NCBI GenBank assembly: GCA_021161345.1
Contig: JAGHAU010000011.1
Coordinates: 1-40,692 of the forward strand
Source of the DNA: Anaerolineales bacterium
Lineage (GTDB): Bacteria; Chloroflexota; Anaerolineae; Anaerolineales; UBA11858
Length of the DNA: 40,692 nucleotides
Direction: 5' to 3'
Shown: positions 26,113-35,365 of the stretch, piece after piece
How positions within the stretch are numbered: position 1 is the first letter of the stretch
How the letters are laid out: every line of letters starts with the position of its first letter
Translations under genes and position numbers: made by a program
The notes under the pieces: model-generated
Database searches by the model: none
What the model saw: the letters and a program-made list of their open reading frames with translations, nothing else
What the model was told of the DNA's origin: nothing

Positions 26113-26413
26113 TTCTCCCCTGACTGAGGATCAAACAGATATTTATATGAAGGTGCTGCCAGACTGGAAGATCATTTTCCAGGAGGGCATCCCCCGTCTC
26201 GAGAAAAGTTATTCATTTGAATTTTCGGGAGCAATGGAATTTGCCAACAAGATAGCTGACCTTGCTGAGGAAGCCAACCACCATCCTGATATCCTTATCA
26301 GCTGGGGAACGTGTAAAATAAATTGGTGGACCTTTGATTATAAGAGGCTTCACGAGAATGATTTTATTATGGCTGCGAGGACTGAAATGCTTATTCAGAG
26401 TCAGGCTGATTAG
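26066..26413 (+). CDS. Pterin-4a-carbinolamine dehydratase (PCD/DCoH)
   Basis: 115 aa; LPDWKIIFQEGIPRLEKSYSFEFSGAMEFANKIADLAEEANHHPDILISWGTCKINWWTFD. Confidence 0.9.
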   Translation: MEKLAKQAILSYSKYDSPLTEDQTDIYMKVLPDWKIIFQEGIPRLEKSYSFEFSGAMEFANKIADLAEEANHHPDILISWGTCKINWWTFDYKRLHENDFIMAARTEMLIQSQAD

Positions 26414-26479
26414 TTGTTATTCTGTTGAACATTTTAGATCTAACCTGCATCGCGTTGTAGCTTTCCAGGGGAATCTGAC

Positions 26480-26508
26480 TTGACGATGCTGTCTTATTTT
26501 CTGATATA
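26480..26508 (+). promoter_or_regulatory. sigma70-type promoter for cupin gene
   Basis: TTGACG - 17 bp - GATATA, upstream of 26547. Confidence 0.6.
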
Positions 26509-26546
26509 GTGTCAAAGATGATCACAAAATACGAAAAGGAAATCAA

Positions 26547-26912
26547 ATGAAAGTTGCCGATCCTAGTTTAGTCACAGATCCCCTGGTTACGCCCAGTGGT
26601 GAAATTATCGCAGAAATGATCGGAAAAGCAGTTGGTGACAAAGCCAATCACAGCCTGGCGCGGATCGTGATCCCGACAGGAAAATCCAGCAATCTGCACT
26701 ATCACAAAGTCACTGAAGAGACCTATTTCGTTCTTAAGGGGGAGGCGGGAATGCTGGTGAATGGGAAAGAGTTCCAGCTCATTCCGGGTCAGGCCTGTTA
26801 CCTGGCGCCGGGAGATGTTCATCAAATCCGGAATGAAGGTGAAGCAGACCTGGTTTTTCTAGCTTTTTGCGCTCCGGCCTGGGTGCCGGATGATTCGTTT
26901 GAGGTTGATTAG
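26547..26912 (+). CDS. Cupin-domain protein
   Basis: 121 aa; SNLHYHKVTEETYFVLKGEAGMLVNGKEFQLIPGQACYLAPGDVHQIRNEGEADLVFLAFCAPAW. Confidence 0.9.
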   Translation: MKVADPSLVTDPLVTPSGEIIAEMIGKAVGDKANHSLARIVIPTGKSSNLHYHKVTEETYFVLKGEAGMLVNGKEFQLIPGQACYLAPGDVHQIRNEGEADLVFLAFCAPAWVPDDSFEVD

Positions 26913-26914
26913 AT

Positions 26915-26972
26915 ACTTCCGAAGTCAGGAAGTGTCAGCTTGTGGTAGGGTAGTCCTGAAGACTTCGGAAGT
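26915..26972. terminator. Inverted repeat between convergent cupin and ferredoxin genes, possibly a bidirectional terminator
   Basis: ACTTCCGAAGTC (26915-26926) and GACTTCGGAAGT (26961-26972) are perfect reverse complements. Confidence 0.55.
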
Positions 26973-27787
26973 TAATCCAAATCTACCAGGTTGTCCAGGC
27001 GCTGCAGCAAATCCTGGATATTCTCTTCCCCATTCATAGTCAGTTTGATCGCATTTTCCGGGCAAATTTCAACACAGCGGCCGCAGCCCCGGCATTCCGG
27101 GCTTATGCGGGCTTTACCGTCGATAACCTTGATCGCATCGGCAAAACAGATGCTATCTTCGCAGAGTGCGCAGCCTGTGCAGTCTTCGGTGACGTGGGCT
27201 TCAACACCTGGCATACGGGTGATCTTATTTCCGATCTTGGGTGTCAGGTCTGTGACCAAGCCCCACAGACAGCAGCAGGGACAGCAGCTACAAATGGTCA
27301 TTAGTTCTTCGGTCGGATTTACACCCAGCCAAACCGAATCTATGCGGTTGCTTCCAATAGAATGAACAAGTCCGGCTTCGCGACAGTGTTGAACATGCTC
27401 CAGGGCTTCTTCTTTTGTTACCAAACGCCCAAGTTTTGAGTTGATCTGCAAGACAGGTTTACCCAAGAAGAGGCAGCCCAGATCCCTGGGATAATCCTGA
27501 CACTTATCTCCTTCCCGGCAGATGCAGAAATTCATAATCCAGTGGTGGTTGGCTTTATTAATATAATGTTCCACTACCTGGGAGGGAATGATCATGCTTT
27601 CGGGACGGTCCAGGGGTTCATTAATCTGAATTGTCTGGTCCTTGGGCAGAATGTACATCTCATCTCCCCGGAATAGCAGGTGGTCAACCAGGTTGCCGAC
27701 CAAAGGGATCCTGGTAAGTTTGGCAAGGGAATGCCGGGCGGGGTAGATTGTTCTTAGAAAATTGATAAACCAGACGGGAGTACTCAT
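26972..27787 (-). CDS. 4Fe-4S ferredoxin-type protein
   Basis: 271 aa; DCTGCALCEDSICFADAI and CRGCGRCVEICPENAI clusters, plus CREGDKCQDYPRDLGC and CSCCPCCC Cys motifs. Confidence 0.88.
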   Translation of the reverse strand: MSTPVWFINFLRTIYPARHSLAKLTRIPLVGNLVDHLLFRGDEMYILPKDQTIQINEPLDRPESMIIPSQVVEHYINKANHHWIMNFCICREGDKCQDYPRDLGCLFLGKPVLQINSKLGRLVTKEEALEHVQHCREAGLVHSIGSNRIDSVWLGVNPTEELMTICSCCPCCCLWGLVTDLTPKIGNKITRMPGVEAHVTEDCTGCALCEDSICFADAIKVIDGKARISPECRGCGRCVEICPENAIKLTMNGEENIQDLLQRLDNLVDLD

Positions 27788-27861
27788 TTTTGTGTTTGAC
27801 TGTTCTTTGTAGTTTATATTGGTAGATTATAACTGAGATATCCCCTTGTTTATTCTAGACG

Positions 27862-27935
27862 TAAGTCGTAAATAGTAAGGCGTAAATCGATTTAATCCTA
27901 GATTGGCTTACGATTTACTATTTACAACTTACGCG
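27862..27935. repeat. Paired inverted heptanucleotide arrays (TAARTCG-type)
   Basis: TAAGTCG TAAATAG TAAGGCG TAAATCG (27862-27889) and TTACGAT TTACTAT TTACAAC TTACGCG (27908-27935). Confidence 0.75.
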
Positions 27936-27979
27936 AAAATCGGCGACTGCTGATTTGTGAATATGGTACACTGACAGCG

Positions 27980-30364
27980 ATGGACCAAAAAACATTAAAC
28001 ACCCTGGAATATCCACGAGTTTTGGCTGCCCTGGCAGCCTGCTGCCAATTTAATCCTGCCCGGGAGATGGCTCTGGAACTGCAGCCCTCTGCAGATCTGG
28101 ATGATGTCCGCCAACTGCAAAAAGAGACAGCAGATACAGTAGGTCTATTAACTCTGAACCCCGGTACAACCATCGGCGGCGCCAGGGATCTGCGTCCAAT
28201 CGTGGAGGATGCCCAACGTGGTCTTGTGCTTGAACCCGACCGACTGCTGCAAGTCAAGGATTCCCTGGTAGCAGCCCGCAATTTGAAGCGAGTATTCCAA
28301 AAGGACCAGGGAGAATTCCCGACCCTGGAGAGTATTTCCGAACAGCTTCCTGATTCACTGGGTTTGGTAAGTTTGATATCCAAAGTGGTATCAGACCAGG
28401 ACGAGATCCTGGATACAGCTTCGGATAAACTGGGACAAATTCGCAGAGATTTACGAACACAACACACGCGCCTCAAGAATCGCATGGGCCAGATGTTAAA
28501 AAAGCCTGAGGTTGCTAAATATCTGCAGGAATCGATCATAACCCAGCGCAACGGCCGTTATGTGCTGCCTTTAAAGGCGGAGGCCCGAACCAATGTGCCG
28601 GGCATTGTGCACGATCAATCCACATCTGGGGCGACGATTTTTGTCGAACCCCAAGTGATGGTGGAAGCCAATAATAAATTCCGTAAACTGGAGCTGGATG
28701 AGCGCGATGAGATCCAGCGCATTCTGGCAGAATTGACGGCCAAAGTAGCTGAACACGGTCCAGTTCTGCAGGAGATGGTTGAAGCTTTGACCCGGTTGGA
28801 CCTGGCTTTTGCCCGGGGTAGATATGCCCTGGAGTTGAATGCTTTTCCGCCGACTATTCATCCTTTTCCTAAAAAACAAGGACAAGGTCACCCCGGAGTT
28901 GTCTTAAGGCTGTTTGGAGCCCGGCATCCCCTGTTGGACCCCCATCAGGTAGTAGCGATTGATGTCGCTTTGGATAAAGATACCTATGCCCTGATCATAA
29001 CTGGACCTAACACCGGTGGAAAAACCGTCACTTTAAAAACAGTTGGTTTGCTGGTCCTGATGGCCCAAACAGGGATGCACATTCCCGTATCTGGAAATTC
29101 CGAGATCAGCCTGTTTTCGAATATCTACGCCGATATTGGGGATGAACAATCCATAGAACAATCCTTGTCCACCTTTTCTGGCCATATCACTAATATCATC
29201 AAGATTCTGAAAAAAGTTGACCGCCGTTCACTGGTGATCCTGGATGAGTTAGGCGCTGGCACAGATCCGCAGGAAGGGGCCGCGTTGGCCCGATCCTTGA
29301 TGTCGAACTTGCTAGAGCGGGGCATCACCACCCTGGTTACCACCCACCATCCGGATCTGAAAGCATATGCCCATACTACACCTGGTGTGATCAACGCATC
29401 GGTAGAGTTTGATCTGAAAAGTCTTCGACCAACCTACCACCTCACTGTTGGACTGCCGGGCCGCTCCAACGCCCTGGCCATTGCCGGCAGGTTAGGACTT
29501 CCTGACGAGATCATTCAGACAGCCAGGGGAACGCTTGATCCTTCTGATCTGCAGGCAGATGATCTATTAGATGAGATTCACCGCCAGCGTAAACTTGCAG
29601 ATGATACACGCTTATCGGCGGAAAAAGCCCATCAGGAAGTAGAAAAATTAAGGATCCAGCTGGCTGACCGGATTGTGGAAGTTGAGGATGAACGCTTTGA
29701 AACTCTGGAAAAGATCCAGCGTGAATCCAGGGATAAACTTCAGTCCCTGCAAAACGAGCTTGATTCGATCAAGGAAGACCTGGAAAAGGATCAAATCCCA
29801 GAAGAAAAGATTGAAGAATTAGAAGAAAAAGCCGAGCAGGTTCAAGAAGAGATCTCCCAACCCATTCCGAAGAAAAAGAGAAAACTTGATCTTCCCATTC
29901 CCAGCGGACCCATTCAAAAGGGAGATAAAGTATATTTACGGTCCTTGGGGAAAAAGGGTAATGTATTATCGGTAAATGGGGATGCTGTAGAGATCCGGGT
30001 TGGTAATATTCGGGTGAGGGCTCAGAAGTCTGACCTTGAGCATACAGCCCCGGAGGAGATAACGGAAGTTGAAGCCGGTCATGAAGCAGTGGTCCGGACA
30101 CCGAAAGATGTCGTTTCACCGGGTATGGAATTGGATCTTCGCGGGCAGAACGTGGATGAAGCTCTCGAGAATCTGGGTTTTTTCCTGGACAAAGCCTTCC
30201 TGGCGGGTTTGCCTTGGGCCCGGATCATTCACGGCATCGGCACCGGCAGGCTCAGAAAAGCCGTCCGCAATATTCTCAAGGAACATTCCCAGGTAGATCA
30301 CTTTGAACCCGGGAAAGAAGGTGAGGGAGGAGATGGCGTAACGGTGGTGAGCTTCCTGGAGTAG
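27980..30364 (+). CDS. mutS2: MutS2 family protein (endonuclease MutS2)
   Basis: 794 aa; Walker A ITGPNTGGKTVTLKT, LVILDELGAGTDPQEGAALARSL, C-terminal Smr domain MELDLRGQNVDEALENLGFFLDKA...IIHGIGTGRLR. Confidence 0.96.
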   Translation: MDQKTLNTLEYPRVLAALAACCQFNPAREMALELQPSADLDDVRQLQKETADTVGLLTLNPGTTIGGARDLRPIVEDAQRGLVLEPDRLLQVKDSLVAARNLKRVFQKDQGEFPTLESISEQLPDSLGLVSLISKVVSDQDEILDTASDKLGQIRRDLRTQHTRLKNRMGQMLKKPEVAKYLQESIITQRNGRYVLPLKAEARTNVPGIVHDQSTSGATIFVEPQVMVEANNKFRKLELDERDEIQRILAELTAKVAEHGPVLQEMVEALTRLDLAFARGRYALELNAFPPTIHPFPKKQGQGHPGVVLRLFGARHPLLDPHQVVAIDVALDKDTYALIITGPNTGGKTVTLKTVGLLVLMAQTGMHIPVSGNSEISLFSNIYADIGDEQSIEQSLSTFSGHITNIIKILKKVDRRSLVILDELGAGTDPQEGAALARSLMSNLLERGITTLVTTHHPDLKAYAHTTPGVINASVEFDLKSLRPTYHLTVGLPGRSNALAIAGRLGLPDEIIQTARGTLDPSDLQADDLLDEIHRQRKLADDTRLSAEKAHQEVEKLRIQLADRIVEVEDERFETLEKIQRESRDKLQSLQNELDSIKEDLEKDQIPEEKIEELEEKAEQVQEEISQPIPKKKRKLDLPIPSGPIQKGDKVYLRSLGKKGNVLSVNGDAVEIRVGNIRVRAQKSDLEHTAPEEITEVEAGHEAVVRTPKDVVSPGMELDLRGQNVDEALENLGFFLDKAFLAGLPWARIIHGIGTGRLRKAVRNILKEHSQVDHFEPGKEGEGGDGVTVVSFLE

Positions 30365-30476
30365 GTTCCAGGGTCCGGAATCATCTCATCCAGGTTTGCT
30401 AGCATCAGCATGGCTTGTTTCGGTGTGTAGGGTTTGAATTGTTGTTCTTTCGTATCCCCATTCTATTAAAAAATCA

Positions 30477-30508
30477 GGGGCTGTGCCAATTACTTTTGGG
30501 ACAACCCC
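30477..30508. terminator. Hairpin between convergent mutS2 and aminotransferase genes
   Basis: GGGGCTGTGCC-N10-GGGACAACCCC imperfect inverted repeat (9/11 paired). Confidence 0.5.
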
Positions 30509-30535
30509 TTAGAAAACTTGCTGAGGGGAATAAGC

Positions 30536-31648
30536 TCAGGAAAGCAAATTCCGCAACGCACCAAGCAAAGTGCAAATATTTTCCTTGCGGGAGGAGTAGC
30601 CCATTAAACCAATCCGCCAGACTTTGCCTGCCAGCGCTCCCAAACCGCCGGCAATTTCAATATTATATTCCTGGAGCAGCTGTTTTCTGATCTCTGCTTC
30701 ATTAACACCTTCCGGAACACGGACCGTGGTCAGAGACGGTAACCTGTGGGCAAGGGGAACAAGCGGGGTAATTCCTATCTCTTCCAGGCCAGCCCAGAGA
30801 ATTTCAGCGTTCTCCTGGTGGCGTCTAAAACGGTTTTCCAGCCCTTCTTCTTGTACCAACCGTAGAGCTTCCCGGAGGCCAAAGTTCATAGATATCGGTG
30901 CGGTATGGTGATAGGTACGTGTATCTCCCCAGTAATGCTCCACCAGGGTCAAATCCAGATACCAGTTCTTAACTTTGGATTTACGATGGTGCAAAACTTC
31001 TCTGGCCCGTTCACCTATAGACAGAGGTCCTAATCCTGGTGGGCAGCTGAGACATTTCTGGGTGCCGCTGTAGGCGATATCAACACCGCGTTCATCCATT
31101 TTTACAGGCACACCTCCCAGAGATGTCACACAGTCAATCAGGAATAACGCGCCATATTGATGTGCCAGTTCTCCCATGCCATCAATGGGCTGCATGGCTC
31201 CGGTGGAAGTTTCAGCGTGAACGAGGGCTAAAATTTTGGCCGGTTTCTTTTTCAGCTCTGCTTCAATCTCCTCGCGGCTGAATACATCTCCCCAGGGTTT
31301 ATCCAGACGGCGGACAACCCCGCCGTAGCGTTCCGCCATATCACACAGGCGCTCGCTGAAATAACCATTAACACCAATGATGATCTCATCGCCGGGTTCA
31401 ATAAAATTGCATATGGATGCTTCCATGCTGGCACTTCCTGTCCCGGAAACCGGTATGGTCAGTTGGTTTTCAGTTTCAAAGACATACCGCAGCAGCTCCT
31501 GCACCTCATTCATCACCACCAGGAATTGGGGATCAAGGTGTCCCACAAGCGGGTGAGACATGGCTTTGAGCACCCGGGGATGAACAGTACTCGGTCCAGC
31601 TCCAAGCAATAACCGGGCCGGAGTATTCAGATCAGTATATGTTTTCAT
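30536..31648 (-). CDS. Class V aminotransferase (alanine-glyoxylate/serine-pyruvate aminotransferase family)
   Basis: MKTYTDLNTPARLLLGAGPSTVHPRVLKAMSHPLVGHLDP...FLIDCVTSLGGVPVKMDERGVDIAYSGTQKCLSCPPGLGPLSI (PLP Lys in GTQKCL). Confidence 0.92.
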   Translation of the reverse strand: MKTYTDLNTPARLLLGAGPSTVHPRVLKAMSHPLVGHLDPQFLVVMNEVQELLRYVFETENQLTIPVSGTGSASMEASICNFIEPGDEIIIGVNGYFSERLCDMAERYGGVVRRLDKPWGDVFSREEIEAELKKKPAKILALVHAETSTGAMQPIDGMGELAHQYGALFLIDCVTSLGGVPVKMDERGVDIAYSGTQKCLSCPPGLGPLSIGERAREVLHHRKSKVKNWYLDLTLVEHYWGDTRTYHHTAPISMNFGLREALRLVQEEGLENRFRRHQENAEILWAGLEEIGITPLVPLAHRLPSLTTVRVPEGVNEAEIRKQLLQEYNIEIAGGLGALAGKVWRIGLMGYSSRKENICTLLGALRNLLS

Positions 31649-31757
31649 AATTAACATCCTTTCTCATAACGCCTACTATTATTTATAACTAACTCCACGC
31701 GGGAGTCGAAACAGCTGGTGAAGAATACCAGAAATTCTTCACTGCAAAGTAAAATTT

Positions 31758-32372
31758 TTACGGCCAGCGCCTTTTTACAAGCACACTGGGCAGTGATGCT
31801 ATACATTCTTTATCAATATTGAGGAACACTCCTTTTTCTTCTATCCGATCAATATAGGAAAGCGGGATGGTGACATCCTTTTCTTTCCAGGGATGCCCTT
31901 CCCGTAAAACCAGGTGAGTGATATTGCCGCTTATCTGACCAATAATAAACTCATCAACACGTCCCACCCATCCGTCAGTCGCCTTCACTCGCATTCCCCT
32001 GTGTACAGCCAGCTCTCCAGGGGGAATCCGCCTGATTTTTGGATCAACAATTCTCTTCACAGGAACAACATAAGGCCAGAGCATGGTCAGAGTGGGAGCT
32101 GAAGCATGTTGAGGTAAATCGCCATAAATAAAATCTGTTTGAACAAAAGGTTCCAGCTTGGCAAATTCCTCCAATGTACAGCTTAACACAATAACCTCTG
32201 AAACTGTGCTGGCAACGAGTTTCGTCGACACTAGTCTTTCTTCACCCGGCGGCTTTTTTTCCTGTATAACCAGATGACTGACATGTTCTGTCACCGGGTT
32301 AAAAATTAAATGTGTTGAGCGACCGCAGCGACCATCAGTGCAATGTACATCTACATTTAGAGGATAATCCAT
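31758..32372 (-). CDS. PRC-barrel-like domain protein, two tandem domains
   Basis: 204 aa; VHCTDGRCGRSTHLIFNPVTEHVSHLVIQEK and VKATDGWVGRVDEFIIGQISGNITHLVLREGHPW. Confidence 0.75.
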   Translation of the reverse strand: MDYPLNVDVHCTDGRCGRSTHLIFNPVTEHVSHLVIQEKKPPGEERLVSTKLVASTVSEVIVLSCTLEEFAKLEPFVQTDFIYGDLPQHASAPTLTMLWPYVVPVKRIVDPKIRRIPPGELAVHRGMRVKATDGWVGRVDEFIIGQISGNITHLVLREGHPWKEKDVTIPLSYIDRIEEKGVFLNIDKECIASLPSVLVKRRWP

Positions 32373-32383
32373 GATATTCCTCC

Positions 32384-33421
32384 TCAGGAAGGTTCCTTCT
32401 TTGAATCAGGTATAAAGATCTTGCTGCCGCCTGTTGTATTGGCCAAATGGCAAGCAACAAAATGCCCCGGAGTGATTTCCCTGAATTGCGGTTCAACCGT
32501 GATACATTCTTCTGTTACCAGCGGGCATCTGGTGTGAAAAACACATCCTGAAGGCGGGTTGGCAGGACTGGGTGGATCACCTTCCAGGATAAACCGTGTT
32601 CTTGTGATCTCTATTTCAGGATTCGGGATTGGTACCGCAGAATTGAGTGATTGAGTATAGGGGTGCAGCGGATCATCAAATAGTGTATTGCGGTCCGTCA
32701 TTTCCATAATTTTCCCCAGGTACATGACCACTATTCGGTGGGAAATATGCTTCACCATGCTCAAATCATGGGCTATAAACAAATAAGCCATGCCAAATTG
32801 TTCCTGTAAATCCTGCATCAGGTTAACTACCTGGGCCTGGATGGACACATCCAGGGCAGAAATTGGCTCATCACAAACGATGAATTTCGGATTAAGTGAA
32901 AGCACCCGGGCAATCCCGATGCGCTGACGCTGCCCCCCTGAAAATTCATGGGGAAAGCGCTTCATATAGGCCGGATTCATACCCACCAGTTCCAGCAGTT
33001 CCGCCACTCTGTCTTTAAGTTCCAGGCTGCCCTTTTTCATCTTTCCATTAATCACCAACGGCTCGCCAACAATCTTCCTGACTGAATGACGTGGATTTAA
33101 TGTTGCATAAGGGTCTTGAAATATCATCTGCATGTCGGGCCGCTGGGCGCGCAGTTCTGCAGAGCTTAATTGTGTTAAATCTCTACCCTTATAAAGCACC
33201 TGGCCTGAGGTAGGTTTATGAAGCTGGAGAATCGCCCTGCCAGCGGTTGATTTACCGCAACCACTCTCACCTACCATGCCCAGCGTTTCACCTTCATAAA
33301 TATCAAATGATATTCCATCCACTGCTTTCACAGCTCTCTTGGTGCGCTGGAACAAGCCCCCGGCAATCGGAAAGTACTTTTTGAGATTAATGACTTCTAC
33401 CAACTTTTTAACATCAGTCAT
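32384..33421 (-). CDS. Oligopeptide/dipeptide ABC transporter ATP-binding protein (OppF/DppF-like)
   Basis: GESGCGKSTAGRAIL, EFSGGQRQRIGIARVLSLNPKFIVCDEP, C-terminal HPYTQSLNSAVPIPNP...GCVFHTRCPL. Start MTDVKK at 33421 preferred. Confidence 0.93.
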   Translation of the reverse strand: MTDVKKLVEVINLKKYFPIAGGLFQRTKRAVKAVDGISFDIYEGETLGMVGESGCGKSTAGRAILQLHKPTSGQVLYKGRDLTQLSSAELRAQRPDMQMIFQDPYATLNPRHSVRKIVGEPLVINGKMKKGSLELKDRVAELLELVGMNPAYMKRFPHEFSGGQRQRIGIARVLSLNPKFIVCDEPISALDVSIQAQVVNLMQDLQEQFGMAYLFIAHDLSMVKHISHRIVVMYLGKIMEMTDRNTLFDDPLHPYTQSLNSAVPIPNPEIEITRTRFILEGDPPSPANPPSGCVFHTRCPLVTEECITVEPQFREITPGHFVACHLANTTGGSKIFIPDSKKEPS

Positions 33422-34418
33422 GGCGGGGTCCTCCTTCCTCAAGATCAAAAAAGCAGGCTGCCTGGTGCTGTTCACCCACTGAAATCAGGGGGGGGATTTC
33501 CTCCCAGCAGCGGTCAAAGGCATAATCACAGCGCGATGCAAATGGACAGTGTTTAAAGGGGATTAGCAAATCCGGCGGAGTCCCCTTGATGCTTTTCAGC
33601 CGTTTGGATTCTTTTGCTTCCAGGCTTGGAAGAGCCCTCAGCAATCCCAGTGTATAAGGATGTTTGGGGTCCTTATATATATCCATCACCTGGGCAATTT
33701 CCACGGGGCGGCCGCCATACATCACCAGTACCCGCTCGGCAATCCCCGCCACCACTCCTAGGTCGTGTGTGATCCAGATCACTGCCACTCCCAGAGCATC
33801 CCGCAGTTCCTTAAACAGCTCAATGATCTGGGCTTGAACAGTAACATCTAGGGCGGTTGTCGGCTCATCGGCTATGATGATTTTTGGTGTACAGGCAATG
33901 GCAATAGCAATCACTACCCGCTGGCGCATACCGCCGGAAAACTGGAACGGATAGGCTTTATAACGCAATTCCGGATCAGGAATACCCACCTGTGATAAAA
34001 GTTTGATGGTCTGTTCCCGGGCCTGTTCCTTGGATAATCCTTTATGGCGGATCAGGGTTTCAGATATTTGTTCCCCAATTGTCAGAATCGGATTTAACGT
34101 TGAGATAGGGTCCTGAAAAACGAATCCAATCTGTCCGCCACGGATATCCCGCATTTCTTCAGGTGATAGCTGTAATAAATCACACAGCCCTTCCTCACTG
34201 TTAAATGAAGCGCTCCCAGATTCAATCTTTCCAGGCGGCATGGGAATTAATCCCAGTAAGGACATCATGGTGACGCTTTTACCGCTACCGCTCTCGCCTA
34301 CAATCGCCAGAGTTTCTCCTTCATTTAACTCAAAACTGACTCCATTTACCGCATTGACAACACCGTCCAGAGTATAAAACTTCGTTACCAGGTCTTTTAC
34401 CTGAAGTATTATTGACAT
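33414..34418 (-). CDS. Oligopeptide/dipeptide ABC transporter ATP-binding protein (OppD/DppD-like)
   Basis: [68 protein letters not shown]. Start MSIILQ at 34418 preferred. Confidence 0.93.
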   Translation of the reverse strand: MSIILQVKDLVTKFYTLDGVVNAVNGVSFELNEGETLAIVGESGSGKSVTMMSLLGLIPMPPGKIESGSASFNSEEGLCDLLQLSPEEMRDIRGGQIGFVFQDPISTLNPILTIGEQISETLIRHKGLSKEQAREQTIKLLSQVGIPDPELRYKAYPFQFSGGMRQRVVIAIAIACTPKIIIADEPTTALDVTVQAQIIELFKELRDALGVAVIWITHDLGVVAGIAERVLVMYGGRPVEIAQVMDIYKDPKHPYTLGLLRALPSLEAKESKRLKSIKGTPPDLLIPFKHCPFASRCDYAFDRCWEEIPPLISVGEQHQAACFFDLEEGGPRHD

Positions 34419-34429
34419 GGATTTTCTCC

Positions 34430-35365
34430 TCACTTCCTTGACCGGCGCATGCGCGGATCTAACACATCGCGAAGCCAATCACCCAGTAGGTTCATCCCCA
34501 GGGAAGTAAACATGATCGCTAGGCCAGGGAAAGAAGCCATCCAGGGGTAACTTGTCATATACTTCCTTCCTGCTGCAAGCATATTTCCCCAGGTAGGATA
34601 TTCATTAGGGGGAACGCTCAATCCCAGGAATCCCAATCCAGCCTCATAAAAGATCATGGCCGACATTTCAAAGGTCGCTAGAGTGATCAGCGGACCAAGT
34701 AAATTGGGAATAATATGATCAAAAATAATTGTCGGCCAGCGGGCACCAGCGCTGATAGCGGATTCCACATAACCTGATTCCCGTATGCGCAGTACTTCTC
34801 CCCTGGTGACCCGAGCAAATATCGGAGCATCAGTAATCCCAAAAATCAGGATCACATTCAGCAAACTCCGGCCCAACACTGTGGCAATAAAAACCACAAA
34901 TAGCAAATAAGGCAGGGATAGAATTAGATTAACTCCACCCATGATGGCTGCATCCAGCCTTCCTCCGGCATAACCGGCAATCGCTCCAATCAATAAACCC
35001 AGGATGGAGGCTATCAGGACTCCAAAAAGCCCCACCATCAGGGAAACCCGTGTGCCGTAGATCACCCGGCTGAAAACATCCTTGCCCAGGCTATCTGTGC
35101 CAAAGGGATGCTCCCAGGTGCCCTCTTCTTTCCAGGCAGGAGGCAGCTTGCTTGACCGGAGATTCTGGTCAAACGGGCTCTGGTTGGTGATCAGCGGTGC
35201 AAAAACAGCCGCAAACACCACTATCAAGAAAACCGTTAACCCAATAACCCCGCCCCGGTCCCGCCATAAAAAACGACCAAAATATGCCAGTCGGTCCTTA
35301 AATGTCTTTTCAGTATCCAGAAGGCTGTCAATAGTCTGGTGCGATTTGGTATCTTTATCGGCCAT
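34430..35365 (-). CDS. Peptide-type ABC transporter permease (OppC/DppC-like)
   Basis: HPFGTDSLGKDVFSRVIYGTRVSLMVGLFGV; EAGLGFLGLSVPPNEYPTWGNML. Start MADKDTK at 35365 preferred. Confidence 0.93.
   Translation of the reverse strand: MADKDTKSHQTIDSLLDTEKTFKDRLAYFGRFLWRDRGGVIGLTVFLIVVFAAVFAPLITNQSPFDQNLRSSKLPPAWKEEGTWEHPFGTDSLGKDVFSRVIYGTRVSLMVGLFGVLIASILGLLIGAIAGYAGGRLDAAIMGGVNLILSLPYLLFVVFIATVLGRSLLNVILIFGITDAPIFARVTRGEVLRIRESGYVESAISAGARWPTIIFDHIIPNLLGPLITLATFEMSAMIFYEAGLGFLGLSVPPNEYPTWGNMLAAGRKYMTSYPWMASFPGLAIMFTSLGMNLLGDWLRDVLDPRMRRSRK

Noticed and set aside
27862-27935. Simple mutS2 terminator/promoter hairpin
   Set aside because: Arms lack a GC-rich stem and T-tract; the period-7 composition fits a repeat pair better.
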